A DNA stretch of 64,000 nt from an uncultured Lachnospiraceae bacterium (GCA_902776305.1 CACYPS010000004.1:124001-188000), one strand, 5' to 3'; counted from the stretch's first letter, positions 33,562 to 42,326 are shown. The notes: generated from the sequence alone by a model not told the origin. Numbers and translations are program-made.

Positions 33562-36222
33562 ATGGAAAAATGTTTACAAATTCGTGTATACGGTATCGTT
33601 CAGGGAATCGGATTCCGGCCCTTCGTGAGCAGGCTTGCCGATGAGCTGCAGCTTCGAGGTGACGTCTGTAATAAGGGCTCGTACGTTGAGATCCACGCGC
33701 AGGCAGAGGAATCCGTCCTGGATGAATTCAAGCGTCGCCTTGTCTCGGACGCCCCTGCAGTTTCCGCCATAATCCGGCTCGACGCCGAGGAGATCCGGGA
33801 GATCCCGGATGATTCTGTCGGTGAATTCGTGGGAGACACAGAACAGGTCGAACGGCAAAGATTTCGTATCATAAAGAGTATGCATGAGGCCGGCGAGATA
33901 TTTGTCTCCCCGGATCTTGCGATATGCCCGTCCTGCAGGAGAGAACTTCTCGATCCGCGCGACAGGCGGTATCTGCATCCGTTCATCAACTGTACGGACT
34001 GCGGACCGAGACTCACAATCCTGGATGGGATGCCCTACGACCGCATCAGGACTTCGATGAAAAAGTTTCCGATGTGTCCGGAGTGCGAGTGGGAGTATAC
34101 TCACCCGGAAACCAGACGCTTTCATGCTCAGCCGGTGTGCTGTAATGACTGCGGCCCGTCGGTTTATCTGTACGATCTGAGAGAGCATACAGATGAGGAC
34201 GAAGGAGGAAGCGATTCGACTCACATTACACTGACCGGAGAGGATGAATTCGGTTCCCATCGGGTGACCGCACGAAAAAATGTTGACGGAGGAGATTCAA
34301 CCCTCATCACACTGACCGAAGAGGATGAATTCGGTTCCCATCGGGTGACTGCCCGTAAAACTGCGAGCGGACTCGATGCAATACGCATTGCCCGTCGAAT
34401 CATCAGGGAAGGCGGAGTCATTGCAGTCAAAGGTATCGGAGGGTTTCACCTGTGCTGTGATGCGGCAAATGACGCTGCCGTCAGCCGTCTCCGCAGCCTG
34501 AAACACAGACCGATGAAGCCTTTTGCCGTCATGATGCGGGATATGGAGACCGTAAAGCGCGAATGCGTCGTCCCGGAAGGAGCGGAAAAAATACTGGACG
34601 GCGTTCAGAAGCCGATCCTGATTCTGGATCGACGGACAAGGGGTAAACTCACGGCAAACAGCACGGACGGTAACACGGGCACGCTCCCGGCAGAAGACAG
34701 CATGCCGAGAATCAGCAGCCTCATCGCACCGGATAACGACACGGTCGGGGTCATGCTGCCGTACGCGCCGGTTCAGATCCTGCTCTTTAATTTGCCGGAC
34801 GACGGAGAGATGACGGATACATTTGTCATGACGAGCGGGAATCCGTCGGGTGCGCCTATCTGCCGCAATGATGCACAGGCACTCGAATTTCTCGCGCCGA
34901 TGTGCGATGCGATTCTTTCAAATGACCGCGACATCCTCCTTCGCGCCGATGATTCCGTCATGCAGTGGGCGTTCGGGAAACCGTATATGGTGAGGAGATC
35001 GCGCGGCTATTCGCCGCTTCCTTTCACCGGACCCCGCCACTTCAGGGGAACGGTTCTGGCGATCGGCGGCGAGCTTAAAAACACGTTCTGCCTTGCGAAA
35101 GACGAGCTCTATTATCCGTCGCCGTATGTCGGCGACCTTGCAGATCTCCGCAGCGTCCGAGCAATGGGACAGGGAATAGCAAGGATGGAGGAACTGCTCG
35201 AGATGCAGCCGGAACTTGTCGTATGTGATATGCATCCGCGCTATAATTCGACTGCTTATGCAGAGGAGACAGGTCTTCCCTGCATGAAAATTCAGCATCA
35301 CTATGCGCACGTTCTGTCCTGCATGGCGGAAAACGGAGAGACGGGGCAGGTCATCGGTATTTCGTTCGACGGGACCGGTTACGGTACGGACGGGACGATC
35401 TGGGGCGGCGAATTTCTGCTCTCCGACCCGGAGAAATTCGAGCGGATGGGTTCGATCGCATCTTTCAGGCAGGCGGGCGGTGACCTTGCTTCGACAGAAG
35501 GTTGGCGCGTCGCACTCTCGCTGCTTCTTGACGTATGCGGAAGCGAGGCGGAAGCGGGGGCGGAGGCTGACTTCCTGAACCTGTGCAGTGAACAGGAGAA
35601 GAAGGCGGTTTTCTTCATGCTGAGACGAAATGTGAACACAGTCACTTCGACATCGGCGGGGAGACTTTTTGATGCGGTCAGCGCAATCCTGGGAATTCGC
35701 AGGATATCAACCTTTGAGGGGGAGGCGTCAATCGCTCTCGAGATGGCGGCGAAGAGTTATCTCAGAGAACATCCGGGATACGGAGAGAAGGAAGCGCTTC
35801 AGAGCACCGATTATTCTGACGGCAAAGCCGCGCACTCGAATATGAATGAAAACGGCTTATCTGAAGGTGAAGATTCCCGTTTTCTTTTACCGACAGATGT
35901 TATAATAGGAAAGATCCTGTCCGGAGTACACAGCGGTGAGGAGGCCAGTCGGCTGGCCGCTGACTTTCATATCTATCTTGCGGATGGGATACTGCGAGGC
36001 GCGGAGCGCATGCGTGATATGACCGGCGTTAACGTTGCTGCGCTCTCGGGAGGATGCTTCCAAAATATGCTGCTTGTAAAGCTCTGCAGAGAAAGACTTG
36101 AGGCGGCGGGATTTACCTGCCTTACGCATTCTCTGGTGCCGCCGAATGACGGCGGTATTGCACTGGGCCAGGCCTATGCGGGAATGTGGTACCTGAATGT
36201 AGCACATCCGGATCAAAAATGA
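33562..36222 (+). CDS. hypF: Carbamoyltransferase HypF
   Basis: An 886-residue HypF, which turns carbamoyl phosphate into a carbamoyl group on HypE, the source of CN ligands. The domains are acylphosphatase (about 5-95, VYGIVQGIGFRPFV), two zinc fingers (CPSC...CTDCG and CPEC...CNDCG, about 115-200), YrdC-like (about 270-470, HRPMKPFAVM) and Kae1-like (about 500-880, HHYAHVLS, GISFDGTGYGTDG, LSGGCFQN). Two oddities are seen: a 27-residue tandem duplication between the zinc fingers and the YrdC domain (about 217-267), and a hydrophilic insert near 755-780. At 886 residues it is longer than usual (about 750). Confidence 0.93.
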   Translation: MEKCLQIRVYGIVQGIGFRPFVSRLADELQLRGDVCNKGSYVEIHAQAEESVLDEFKRRLVSDAPAVSAIIRLDAEEIREIPDDSVGEFVGDTEQVERQRFRIIKSMHEAGEIFVSPDLAICPSCRRELLDPRDRRYLHPFINCTDCGPRLTILDGMPYDRIRTSMKKFPMCPECEWEYTHPETRRFHAQPVCCNDCGPSVYLYDLREHTDEDEGGSDSTHITLTGEDEFGSHRVTARKNVDGGDSTLITLTEEDEFGSHRVTARKTASGLDAIRIARRIIREGGVIAVKGIGGFHLCCDAANDAAVSRLRSLKHRPMKPFAVMMRDMETVKRECVVPEGAEKILDGVQKPILILDRRTRGKLTANSTDGNTGTLPAEDSMPRISSLIAPDNDTVGVMLPYAPVQILLFNLPDDGEMTDTFVMTSGNPSGAPICRNDAQALEFLAPMCDAILSNDRDILLRADDSVMQWAFGKPYMVRRSRGYSPLPFTGPRHFRGTVLAIGGELKNTFCLAKDELYYPSPYVGDLADLRSVRAMGQGIARMEELLEMQPELVVCDMHPRYNSTAYAEETGLPCMKIQHHYAHVLSCMAENGETGQVIGISFDGTGYGTDGTIWGGEFLLSDPEKFERMGSIASFRQAGGDLASTEGWRVALSLLLDVCGSEAEAGAEADFLNLCSEQEKKAVFFMLRRNVNTVTSTSAGRLFDAVSAILGIRRISTFEGEASIALEMAAKSYLREHPGYGEKEALQSTDYSDGKAAHSNMNENGLSEGEDSRFLLPTDVIIGKILSGVHSGEEASRLAADFHIYLADGILRGAERMRDMTGVNVAALSGGCFQNMLLVKLCRERLEAAGFTCLTHSLVPPNDGGIALGQAYAGMWYLNVAHPDQK
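34212..34361 (+). repeat. 81-bp tandem duplication inside hypF
   Basis: Two copies of a 69-bp segment (34212-34280 and 34293-34361) start 81 bp apart and both contain GAGGATGAATTCGGTTCCCA. The period of 27 codons keeps the frame; each copy encodes S-T-x-ITLT-x-EDEFGSHRVTARK. Confidence 0.9.
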
Positions 36223-36331
36223 TTGGCGAGACCGCGTGACTACATAAGTGAGACGCTCTTGAATTGGAAAACTTTGAAAAGATTCCTTAGACTTAAGCGG
36301 GAATGTGGATAGATAAGAGGAGGAAACAAAA

Positions 36332-36544
36332 ATGTGTGTAGGACTTCCGGCAAAAGTAGTACAGATGAAAAACGGAACGGCAATTGTGGACGCTACGGGT
36401 GCCCGTCGTGAGATCTCGACAGAGCTGCTTGAAGACGTCGAGCCCGGTGATTATGTCATGGTGCACGCCGGCATTGCGATCGCTAAGATCACGGCTGACG
36501 ACCAGACGGAGACACAGGAGCTGATGCAGGGACTGATGTCCTGA
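36332..36544 (+). CDS. hypC: Hydrogenase assembly chaperone HypC
   Basis: A 70-residue HypC/HybG protein starting MCVGLPAKV, with the essential Cys2 that holds the iron of the Fe(CN)2CO unit together with HypD. The C-terminal half has the usual GDYVMVHAGIAI. AGAGGAGG precedes the ATG. It is the normal partner of the following hypD. No hydrogenase large subunit, the usual receiver of the HypC-bound iron, is present in the window. Confidence 0.95.
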   Translation: MCVGLPAKVVQMKNGTAIVDATGARREISTELLEDVEPGDYVMVHAGIAIAKITADDQTETQELMQGLMS

Positions 36545-36577
36545 ACATCGCGGGCAGGAAACGAGGAGGATTGATTT

Positions 36578-37618
36578 ATGAGTGCGGAAAAAACAGCCGC
36601 GGAGATCGTACAGGCTTACGATGGTCGGCCGATACGCGTGATGGAGGTGTGCGGCACGCACACACATGCAATATTTGAACACGGAATCCGGAATATGCTG
36701 CCGGATAATATACAGCTCATTTCCGGTCCGGGATGTCCCGTGTGTGTTACGGAGACCGGATTCATCGACGAGGCGGTGTGGCTTGCGCTTGAGAAGAACG
36801 TGACGATCACGACTTTCGGCGATCTGGTGCGCATCCCGGGAACGGAAATGTCCCTTGCGGGGGCCAGAGCGAAGGGTGCAAAAATCAGGATCGTTTACTC
36901 GCCGCTGGACGCAGTGAATTACGCTTCAGAGCACCCGGAGACAAATGTCGTCTTTCTCTCGGTCGGCTTCGAGACGACTGTTCCCGCGGCATGTCTTGCA
37001 GTAAAACGTGCGATGGAACTGGGGATTCGCAACTTCTCGCTTCTGACAGCGAACAAGACGATGGACAGGGCTTACCGTGTGCTGAAAGGGAGTGCGGACG
37101 CATTCCTGTATCCCGGTCACGTCAGCGCCGTAACAGGTATGAAAATTTATGAGGAGCTGAAGAATGAGGGGATTTCCGGTGTCGTGTGCGGTTTCACCGC
37201 GGGAGAAATTCTGACAGCCCTCGCAATGATTGTGAAGAAAATCGGCAGTGGAGAACCGTTCGCTGAAAATGCATATACGCGCGTCGTGACGGAAGAAGGC
37301 ATGCCGATCGGCAGAAAGCTGATCGAGGAGATCATGGAGCCGTGTGAGGCGGCATGGCGCGGAATCGGTGTGATCGAGGGATCCGGACTGAAGCTCAGGG
37401 AGAAGTATGCGGCCTGCGACGCCCGTCTGGTCTATGACATGCCGGAGATCCAGGGCAGACCGAATCCGGCGTGCCGCTGCGGGGATGTCCTGATGGGACG
37501 CATAAAACCGTATGAATGTCCGCTGTTCGGAAAGGTATGTACGACGGAGCATCCGGTCGGTGCGTGTATGGTATCGTCCGAGGGAACCTGTTCGGCATAC
37601 TATAAATACAATATTTGA
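36578..37618 (+). CDS. hypD: Hydrogenase maturation protein HypD
   Basis: A 346-residue HypD, the Fe-S scaffold on which the Fe(CN)2CO unit is assembled with HypC. Signatures are MEVCGTHTHAIF, SGPGCPVCVT (redox cysteines) and the C-terminal cysteine set (CRCGDVLMG, YECPLFG, CTTEHPVGACMVSSEGTC) for the [4Fe-4S] cluster. CGAGGAGG precedes the ATG. It follows hypC by 33 nt. The next gene, hypE, is separated by 188 nt that hold a dispersed repeat. Confidence 0.95.
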   Translation: MSAEKTAAEIVQAYDGRPIRVMEVCGTHTHAIFEHGIRNMLPDNIQLISGPGCPVCVTETGFIDEAVWLALEKNVTITTFGDLVRIPGTEMSLAGARAKGAKIRIVYSPLDAVNYASEHPETNVVFLSVGFETTVPAACLAVKRAMELGIRNFSLLTANKTMDRAYRVLKGSADAFLYPGHVSAVTGMKIYEELKNEGISGVVCGFTAGEILTALAMIVKKIGSGEPFAENAYTRVVTEEGMPIGRKLIEEIMEPCEAAWRGIGVIEGSGLKLREKYAACDARLVYDMPEIQGRPNPACRCGDVLMGRIKPYECPLFGKVCTTEHPVGACMVSSEGTCSAYYKYNI

Positions 37619-37659
37619 GGTTCCGGAAAATTCCGAATACGCTATGTCAATGTGATTGT

Positions 37660-37752
37660 TACGCATGCTTAGGCTCGGCGGATCGCAGACGTGCGCAGTG
37701 GAAGGCGCTTACGCGCAACGCATGTCGCGGCAAAAACGCCGAGGCGTTCTTG
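37660..37752 (+). repeat. Dispersed GC-rich multi-hairpin repeat, copy 4
   Basis: It matches 3901-4012 from ACGCATGCTTAGGC to GAGGCGTTCTTGG. It separates hypD from hypE. Confidence 0.75.
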
Positions 37753-37806
37753 GATATTCGTATATAATTTGTAATTTGCTGAAAAACATCCTCGAAAGGA
37801 GTAAAA

Positions 37807-38811
37807 ATGGATGAATTTATAACACTTGCCCATGGTTCCGGCGGCAGAAAAACCTCGGAACTCATCGGCAGCATGTTCAAAAAATACTTTGAAAATGATT
37901 ATCTCACCGCAGACGATGCCGCCGTCCTTCCGGCTCCGACCGGAAAGATCGCGATGTCCACCGACGGCTTCATTGTCTCACCTTATGAATTCCCGGGCGG
38001 AAATGTAGGTAAGCTCAGTATCTGCGGAACCGTCAACGATCTGGCATGTATGGGCGCTAAGCCGCTTTATCTTACGTGTGCATTTGTCATTGAGGAAGGT
38101 TTTCCGGTAAATAAGCTCGAGGAAATCGTCGCAGCTATGGCGAAGACCGCCCGGGAAGCGGGGATCTGTATCGTTGCAGGCGACACCAAGGTGGCGGGCA
38201 AAGGACAGGTCGATGGTCTCTTCATAACGACGACCGGTGTGGGGCAGATCGTGGAAGGAGTTGAGACCTCGGGGGCATTTGCAAGACCGGGTGATAAGAT
38301 CATTGTAACCGGAGACGTTGGTCGTCACGGTACGACCATCCTTCTTGCGCGCGATGAGTACGGAATAGAGGCGAATGTTACCAGTGACTGTGCGCCGCTC
38401 TGGGGAACGGTAGAATCGATGATCGGGGTCACGAAGGATCTCCACGTTATCCGCGACGCCACGCGCGGAGGCGTCGGAACAGTGCTATATGAAATCGCGG
38501 AAGAGAGCCGGGTAGGAATCCGTCTTGAGAGATCTGCAATTCCGGTCCAGCCGGCAGTCTCCGGTGTATGCGGAATGCTGGGGCTTGAGCCGCTTTATCT
38601 CGCATGCGAGGGAAGGCTGGTAATATTTGCTCCGGCGGATAAGGCGGATGAACTCGTGAGTGTTCTTCGGAAAGGTAAGTATTCTGCGGATGCGGCTGTG
38701 ATCGGAGAGGTTACGGAAGACATGCCCGGACGCGTCAGAGTCCGTACGGCAATCGGTTCGGAGACGCTGCTTCCGCCGCCGGGCGGGGAGCTTCTGCCGA
38801 GAATATGCTGA
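37807..38811 (+). CDS. hypE: Hydrogenase maturation protein HypE
   Basis: A 334-residue HypE of the PurM/AIR synthase fold. It dehydrates the carbamoyl group on its C-terminal cysteine to a thiocyanate that becomes the CN ligand. The end, LLPRIC, has the required Cys334. The N-terminal GSGGRKTSELI and the DATRGGVGTVLYE ATP segments are intact. GAAAGGAG precedes the ATG. It is the last gene of the cluster and is followed by a long hairpin. hypA and hypB, the nickel insertion genes, are absent here. Confidence 0.95.
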   Translation: MDEFITLAHGSGGRKTSELIGSMFKKYFENDYLTADDAAVLPAPTGKIAMSTDGFIVSPYEFPGGNVGKLSICGTVNDLACMGAKPLYLTCAFVIEEGFPVNKLEEIVAAMAKTAREAGICIVAGDTKVAGKGQVDGLFITTTGVGQIVEGVETSGAFARPGDKIIVTGDVGRHGTTILLARDEYGIEANVTSDCAPLWGTVESMIGVTKDLHVIRDATRGGVGTVLYEIAEESRVGIRLERSAIPVQPAVSGVCGMLGLEPLYLACEGRLVIFAPADKADELVSVLRKGKYSADAAVIGEVTEDMPGRVRVRTAIGSETLLPPPGGELLPRIC

Positions 38812-38869
38812 CAGGATTTTGTTTGAGGTAAAGCTGTCAGAATGCATAGCCATTCTTGAATCAGAGAAA

Positions 38870-38924
38870 AATCGCCACATATATAGCAGATGGCATTTTC
38901 ATATGCCTGCTGTATATGTGGCGA
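38870..38924 (+). terminator. Long hairpin after hypE
   Basis: ATCGCCACATATA with AGCAG and GGCAT on the left pairs with ATGCC, TGCT and TATATGTGGCGAT on the right, a stem of about 25 bp followed by ATGTTTTGTT. It probably ends the nitrogenase-like/hyp transcript. Confidence 0.65.
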
Positions 38925-38933
38925 TATGTTTTG

Positions 38934-39024
38934 TTCTTCATCGCGCAATACTCGTGACGTGAGTCTATGGTACACGCGCAGAGTGAAATCTTGCTTCATC
39001 GTGAGTACATTCTCGCGATGAAGA
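38934..39024 (+). repeat. TTCTTCATCGCG-end repeat, complete copy
   Basis: The left end TTCTTCATCGCG and the right end CGCGATGAAGA are inverted repeats about 91 bp apart. A related copy is at 54306-54397 and a partial one at 11155-11202. Confidence 0.7.
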
Positions 39025-39030
39025 GTAAAA

Positions 39031-39108
39031 GCCTCAGCTCCACAATGCTCCACTGGAGCATGCTTAGGCACGGCGGATCGCATACGTGCGCAGTGCGACA
39101 GCTCTTAT
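39031..39108 (+). repeat. Composite repeat: partial GC-rich copy 5 plus GCGACAG end
   Basis: GAGCATGCTTAGGCACGGCG and the GATCGCATACGTGCGCAGTG that follows match the first half of the 3901/37660 family. The sequence then switches to GCGACAGCTCTTA, the right stem end of the long-hairpin family. It lies at the 3' end of the DUF2974 gene. Confidence 0.6.
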
Positions 39109-41438
39109 GATGCGTCTTTGTTTTTGCTGCGCACGATGCGGTGCATCTCGCTGAATACCAGCGCCATACCCATCAGCATCAGAAAACTTCCGATTGTCAG
39201 CGATTTTCCTGAATAGATCTTCGACGGAGCTGCGATGGAAAAAACGCCGAGCAGCGCGAAGAGGACTGAAATCAGGATGATTATGATTTTACCCGCTGTG
39301 GTCTCCGTGATTGAGAGGGATCTCCGGAAGAATTTTTCAGCAAGCCACAGGAAGAGAATTCCTACAATAATATTTTCCACGAACGGAATAAAAGACGGGT
39401 GGCATGCGATGAACATCACGACCAGAAGCGGCGCCAGGAGGAACAGAACCTTTGCCTGCCGTTCCGAGGCGGGCATTTCTTTTCCGCAAATACTGAATAT
39501 ACTCCAGGTAAGCCATGAAATCGCACCGACAGCAGCAGTATATCCGATGATGTGGTAGGAGGCGTCCGGCAAAATAAGGAAGACGAAACCCAGACACAGC
39601 ATGGAAATGCCCGCAATTCCTGTTCTTGTCGTTAATATGTCGTTTGGCCGAAGCTGACGGACGTGTGTTGCGACTTGCTTTAACAGCTTGCCCAGTACGA
39701 TTTTGGTCTGACTCTCCACATTGACAAGGGAGTAGAGAATCGTTCCGAATCCTCCGAGACCGCTCTTCGCGATGTCGTCGAGCGTCTCGGCCTTACCTGC
39801 CCGGAGCGCGTCGAAGAAATCTTCCGTGAATGTTTCGCGGTCCTCCATATCTGCGGATTCGATCCACTCATCAAAAATCTTCTTATATTCTATGCATTCC
39901 GGTGAGAGTTCTTTTTTTCTGATAAATGTGTTTCCCTCGATCTGCCAGGTAAAAGCATTGTGCTGCAGAATGCCGGAACCGCTGCTCGCAACAATCGTAG
40001 CCGGAACCGGCGGTTCAAAGAGCATTCCCACGACAGAAAACTCGGGTATGAATCTTTTCATCACAGCGAGGGCTTCGCTGTAGCCTTTTTCCTGACGGAA
40101 TTCAGGGCAGATTCCGGGACCGTCCGCGTTGTAAATCTCTATAACTCTGTCGCGGTAAGCGTCCGGCAGCATCATTGCGGCATAGAGCGCGAGGTTGGCG
40201 CCTTTTGAGTGACCGCCGATTCGCAATTTCTTATCAGTGGTAAGTATTTCGTTGAGAAGATAGTTGAGCGCCATCTTCTGAGCGGGCGTCTCCCGGAAGC
40301 TGATCATGAAGTCCTGTCTCCAGTCCTCGATCTCATCACCGGTTCCCCTGTAAGAAATATAACGTGTGCCGTCCGGCAGATCGATGCACAGAGCGGAGAA
40401 GAGCAGGTTCTCCTCCTCGTCCTCGACGCTCACATAGTCCGAGAGTATGAGATTTCCGAAGCGCTCGGATTTCCCCATCTCCTTGAGGAGAGCGCGGCAT
40501 GGTTCGGGATAGGGGGTCGCAAAGCCGGTATCTTCCTTTAGGCATTTTTCGGCTGCCTCCCGCAGTGTCTGGGGTCTTGCCGGTTCCTGAGCGGCAGTTT
40601 CCGGAGCGTCATCAGGGTTTTCGGGAGAAGAGCCGTCAGCTTCCGCAGGATCTGCGGTGAGTTCAGCAGAAGGAGTGTCAGCGTCCGGAGCGTCAGCGAC
40701 GGATTCAGCAGAAGGAGTGTCAGCGTCCTGAGTTTCAGCAATGGGTTCAGCAGAAGGAATGTCAGCGTCCTGAGCGTCAGCAGCGACCTCAGTCGGTGAA
40801 CACTCAACATCGGCAGCATCGGCGTCTTCCTGAGAAGAGTTGCCTGCAAAGGCTTCAGAAGAAGGAATATCAGCGCCCGGAGCTTCTGCAATGAGCGCCG
40901 AAGAAGGAGTGTCAGCATCCGGAGCAACTGCACTGTGCGCAACAGATGTACTGTCGGTACTCGGAGCAACAGCTGCTTGAAGAGAAGTAATATCCGCGTC
41001 CGAAGAGGTATTTGAGTTTGCCTGCCCGGAATCGCACTCTTTTACAGAGGAGTACCCGGGCAGGTCCTCTGCTTTCAGGGTTGCGACAGTCAGTATGTTG
41101 TCAACCGTCTGTTCGCAAATCTCTCTGAAGGCATTGTCGATCAGCTCTGCTGTGTTGACATCATCCGTATCGGGCACAAGAAAATCGGAGTCATCAGGGA
41201 TTGGCTCCTCGTACCATTCTATCTCGGAAAGTTTTTTGGTTTCCTCCGGAATTTTTTCCGGAGCATCAGTTCCCTTGGCTTTTTTGATTGCCTCCGCATC
41301 TATGTACGGCGGTGAAATGATATTCGTGAAACGGGTATAGGAGAGCATAGCAAGTGCAAGACCGTCCACCTCATTGTAGGGGTGTTCGGCAAATGTTCCG
41401 TCTCCCCGCCATTTTAAATAAGAAATTAAATCGCCCAT
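39105..41438 (-). CDS. DUF2974/Mbeg1-like lipase-fold membrane protein
   Basis: A 777-residue protein. Residues about 1-125 and 290-560 form the DUF2974 (Mbeg1-like) alpha/beta hydrolase region with the nucleophile elbow GGHSKGANLALYAAM. Between them, about 150-290 is a low-complexity linker of near 14-residue repeats (DADTPSAESVADAP type). The C-terminal 600-777 has about five membrane spans. The substrate is unknown; the fold suggests lipid or ester hydrolysis at the membrane. AGAGGT precedes the ATG. The stop codon lies in a dispersed repeat. Confidence 0.8.
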   Translation of the reverse strand: MGDLISYLKWRGDGTFAEHPYNEVDGLALAMLSYTRFTNIISPPYIDAEAIKKAKGTDAPEKIPEETKKLSEIEWYEEPIPDDSDFLVPDTDDVNTAELIDNAFREICEQTVDNILTVATLKAEDLPGYSSVKECDSGQANSNTSSDADITSLQAAVAPSTDSTSVAHSAVAPDADTPSSALIAEAPGADIPSSEAFAGNSSQEDADAADVECSPTEVAADAQDADIPSAEPIAETQDADTPSAESVADAPDADTPSAELTADPAEADGSSPENPDDAPETAAQEPARPQTLREAAEKCLKEDTGFATPYPEPCRALLKEMGKSERFGNLILSDYVSVEDEEENLLFSALCIDLPDGTRYISYRGTGDEIEDWRQDFMISFRETPAQKMALNYLLNEILTTDKKLRIGGHSKGANLALYAAMMLPDAYRDRVIEIYNADGPGICPEFRQEKGYSEALAVMKRFIPEFSVVGMLFEPPVPATIVASSGSGILQHNAFTWQIEGNTFIRKKELSPECIEYKKIFDEWIESADMEDRETFTEDFFDALRAGKAETLDDIAKSGLGGFGTILYSLVNVESQTKIVLGKLLKQVATHVRQLRPNDILTTRTGIAGISMLCLGFVFLILPDASYHIIGYTAAVGAISWLTWSIFSICGKEMPASERQAKVLFLLAPLLVVMFIACHPSFIPFVENIIVGILFLWLAEKFFRRSLSITETTAGKIIIILISVLFALLGVFSIAAPSKIYSGKSLTIGSFLMLMGMALVFSEMHRIVRSKNKDAS
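40620..40962 (-). repeat. Degenerate 42-bp minisatellite in the DUF2974 gene
   Basis: The best units, of 14 codons each, read DADIPSAEPIAETQ, DADTPSAESVADAP and DADTPSAELTADPA. More diverged units lie upstream in the gene. The period stays in frame. Confidence 0.75.
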
Positions 41439-41500
41439 TTTCCTACCTCTTTACATACTAAAGGTATTGTATCATAAAAAGAAAAAGTATATAGACATAA

Positions 41501-41629
41501 AGAACTAAAACTTCCCGCACCACAGCGCATAAATACGCCTCATTGAAATATTGATTTGCTGGGACGCAGCACGGCGTAAGTTCGATTCCCACTTGTCATG
41601 AAGAGACAGGTGGAAGTTTTCGTTAAAGA
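41501..41629. mobile_element. MITE-like element, copy 3 (short form)
   Basis: The left end AGAACTAAAACTTCC and the right end, read on the other strand, TTAACGAAAACTTCCACC are inverted repeats about 128 bp apart. It shares GGGACGCAGCACGGCG and the adjoining TAAGTTCGAT with the element at 27178-27445. It lacks the segment shared by copies 1 and 2. Confidence 0.65.
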
Positions 41630-41726
41630 AACAAAATTGTAATGAAATGTAACGGAAATTTGAGGACCCTGACATTTACATTTTCATGCCGAACTGGTAA
41701 CATCGATTAAGTTGGGAGGTATTGAT

Positions 41727-42287
41727 ATGGGTGAAGAGGTCTTTTTCGCATTGTTCGAATCAATGCGGCGCAATAAAATGATCTCCGGCGTCATCCTTGC
41801 TGCCCTGGGACTGATGTTTCTGATCTCGCCGTTGACCTCAATGGTGACGGTGTGCAGGATGGTCGGATGGGCGGCCATGATCGGGGGAACACTCGAAATT
41901 GCGGGAGCTGTGAAGGGCACTCCGGGGTTCTGGTTGCAGAATCCTTACTTTTATATAGGTATATTTCTTGCTGTTCTCGGAATTATCGTAGTAAGAAATC
42001 CGTACATCGTTTTGGACTGGACGAATCTGATTTTTGGCGTCATTGTTGTTGTGAGCAGCGCCATGAGCCTTCTTCATATGCAGCAGATGCGCAGGTTCAC
42101 CGATACGACGAACGGTTTTATTACGATTCTGTCGATTGCCGGGATCGTGCTGGGCGCTCTTATTATTCTGAATCCGTTCGGAACGATCAAGCTGCTCAGC
42201 AGAATTATCGGAGCTGTTCTTCTCTATGAGGCGGCTGTCAATTTCAGGATTTTTTCAAATACGCGGCTGCTCAATAATGACAACTGA
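41727..42287 (+). CDS. HdeD-like DUF308 membrane protein
   Basis: A 186-residue protein with six short hydrophobic spans in three tandem pairs, typical of DUF308/HdeD proteins. These are linked to acid resistance in enterics but have no proven role in Firmicutes. The ATG at 41727 lies 7 nt after GGGAGG; the TTG five codons earlier overlaps that site. A polar C-terminus (NTRLLNNDN) follows the last span. No linked gene suggests a function. Confidence 0.75.
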   Translation: MGEEVFFALFESMRRNKMISGVILAALGLMFLISPLTSMVTVCRMVGWAAMIGGTLEIAGAVKGTPGFWLQNPYFYIGIFLAVLGIIVVRNPYIVLDWTNLIFGVIVVVSSAMSLLHMQQMRRFTDTTNGFITILSIAGIVLGALIILNPFGTIKLLSRIIGAVLLYEAAVNFRIFSNTRLLNNDN

Positions 42288-42326
42288 TATTCGTCCGGGG
42301 AACTTTCAAATGGAAAAAAGTTTCTC

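Noticed and set aside
41559..41598. tRNA-like segment (GTTCGATTCCC) inside the third MITE-like element
   Set aside because: It resembles a tRNA T-arm, but no acceptor stem, anticodon arm or D-arm can be folded around it, and the copy at about 27240 lacks the matching bases.
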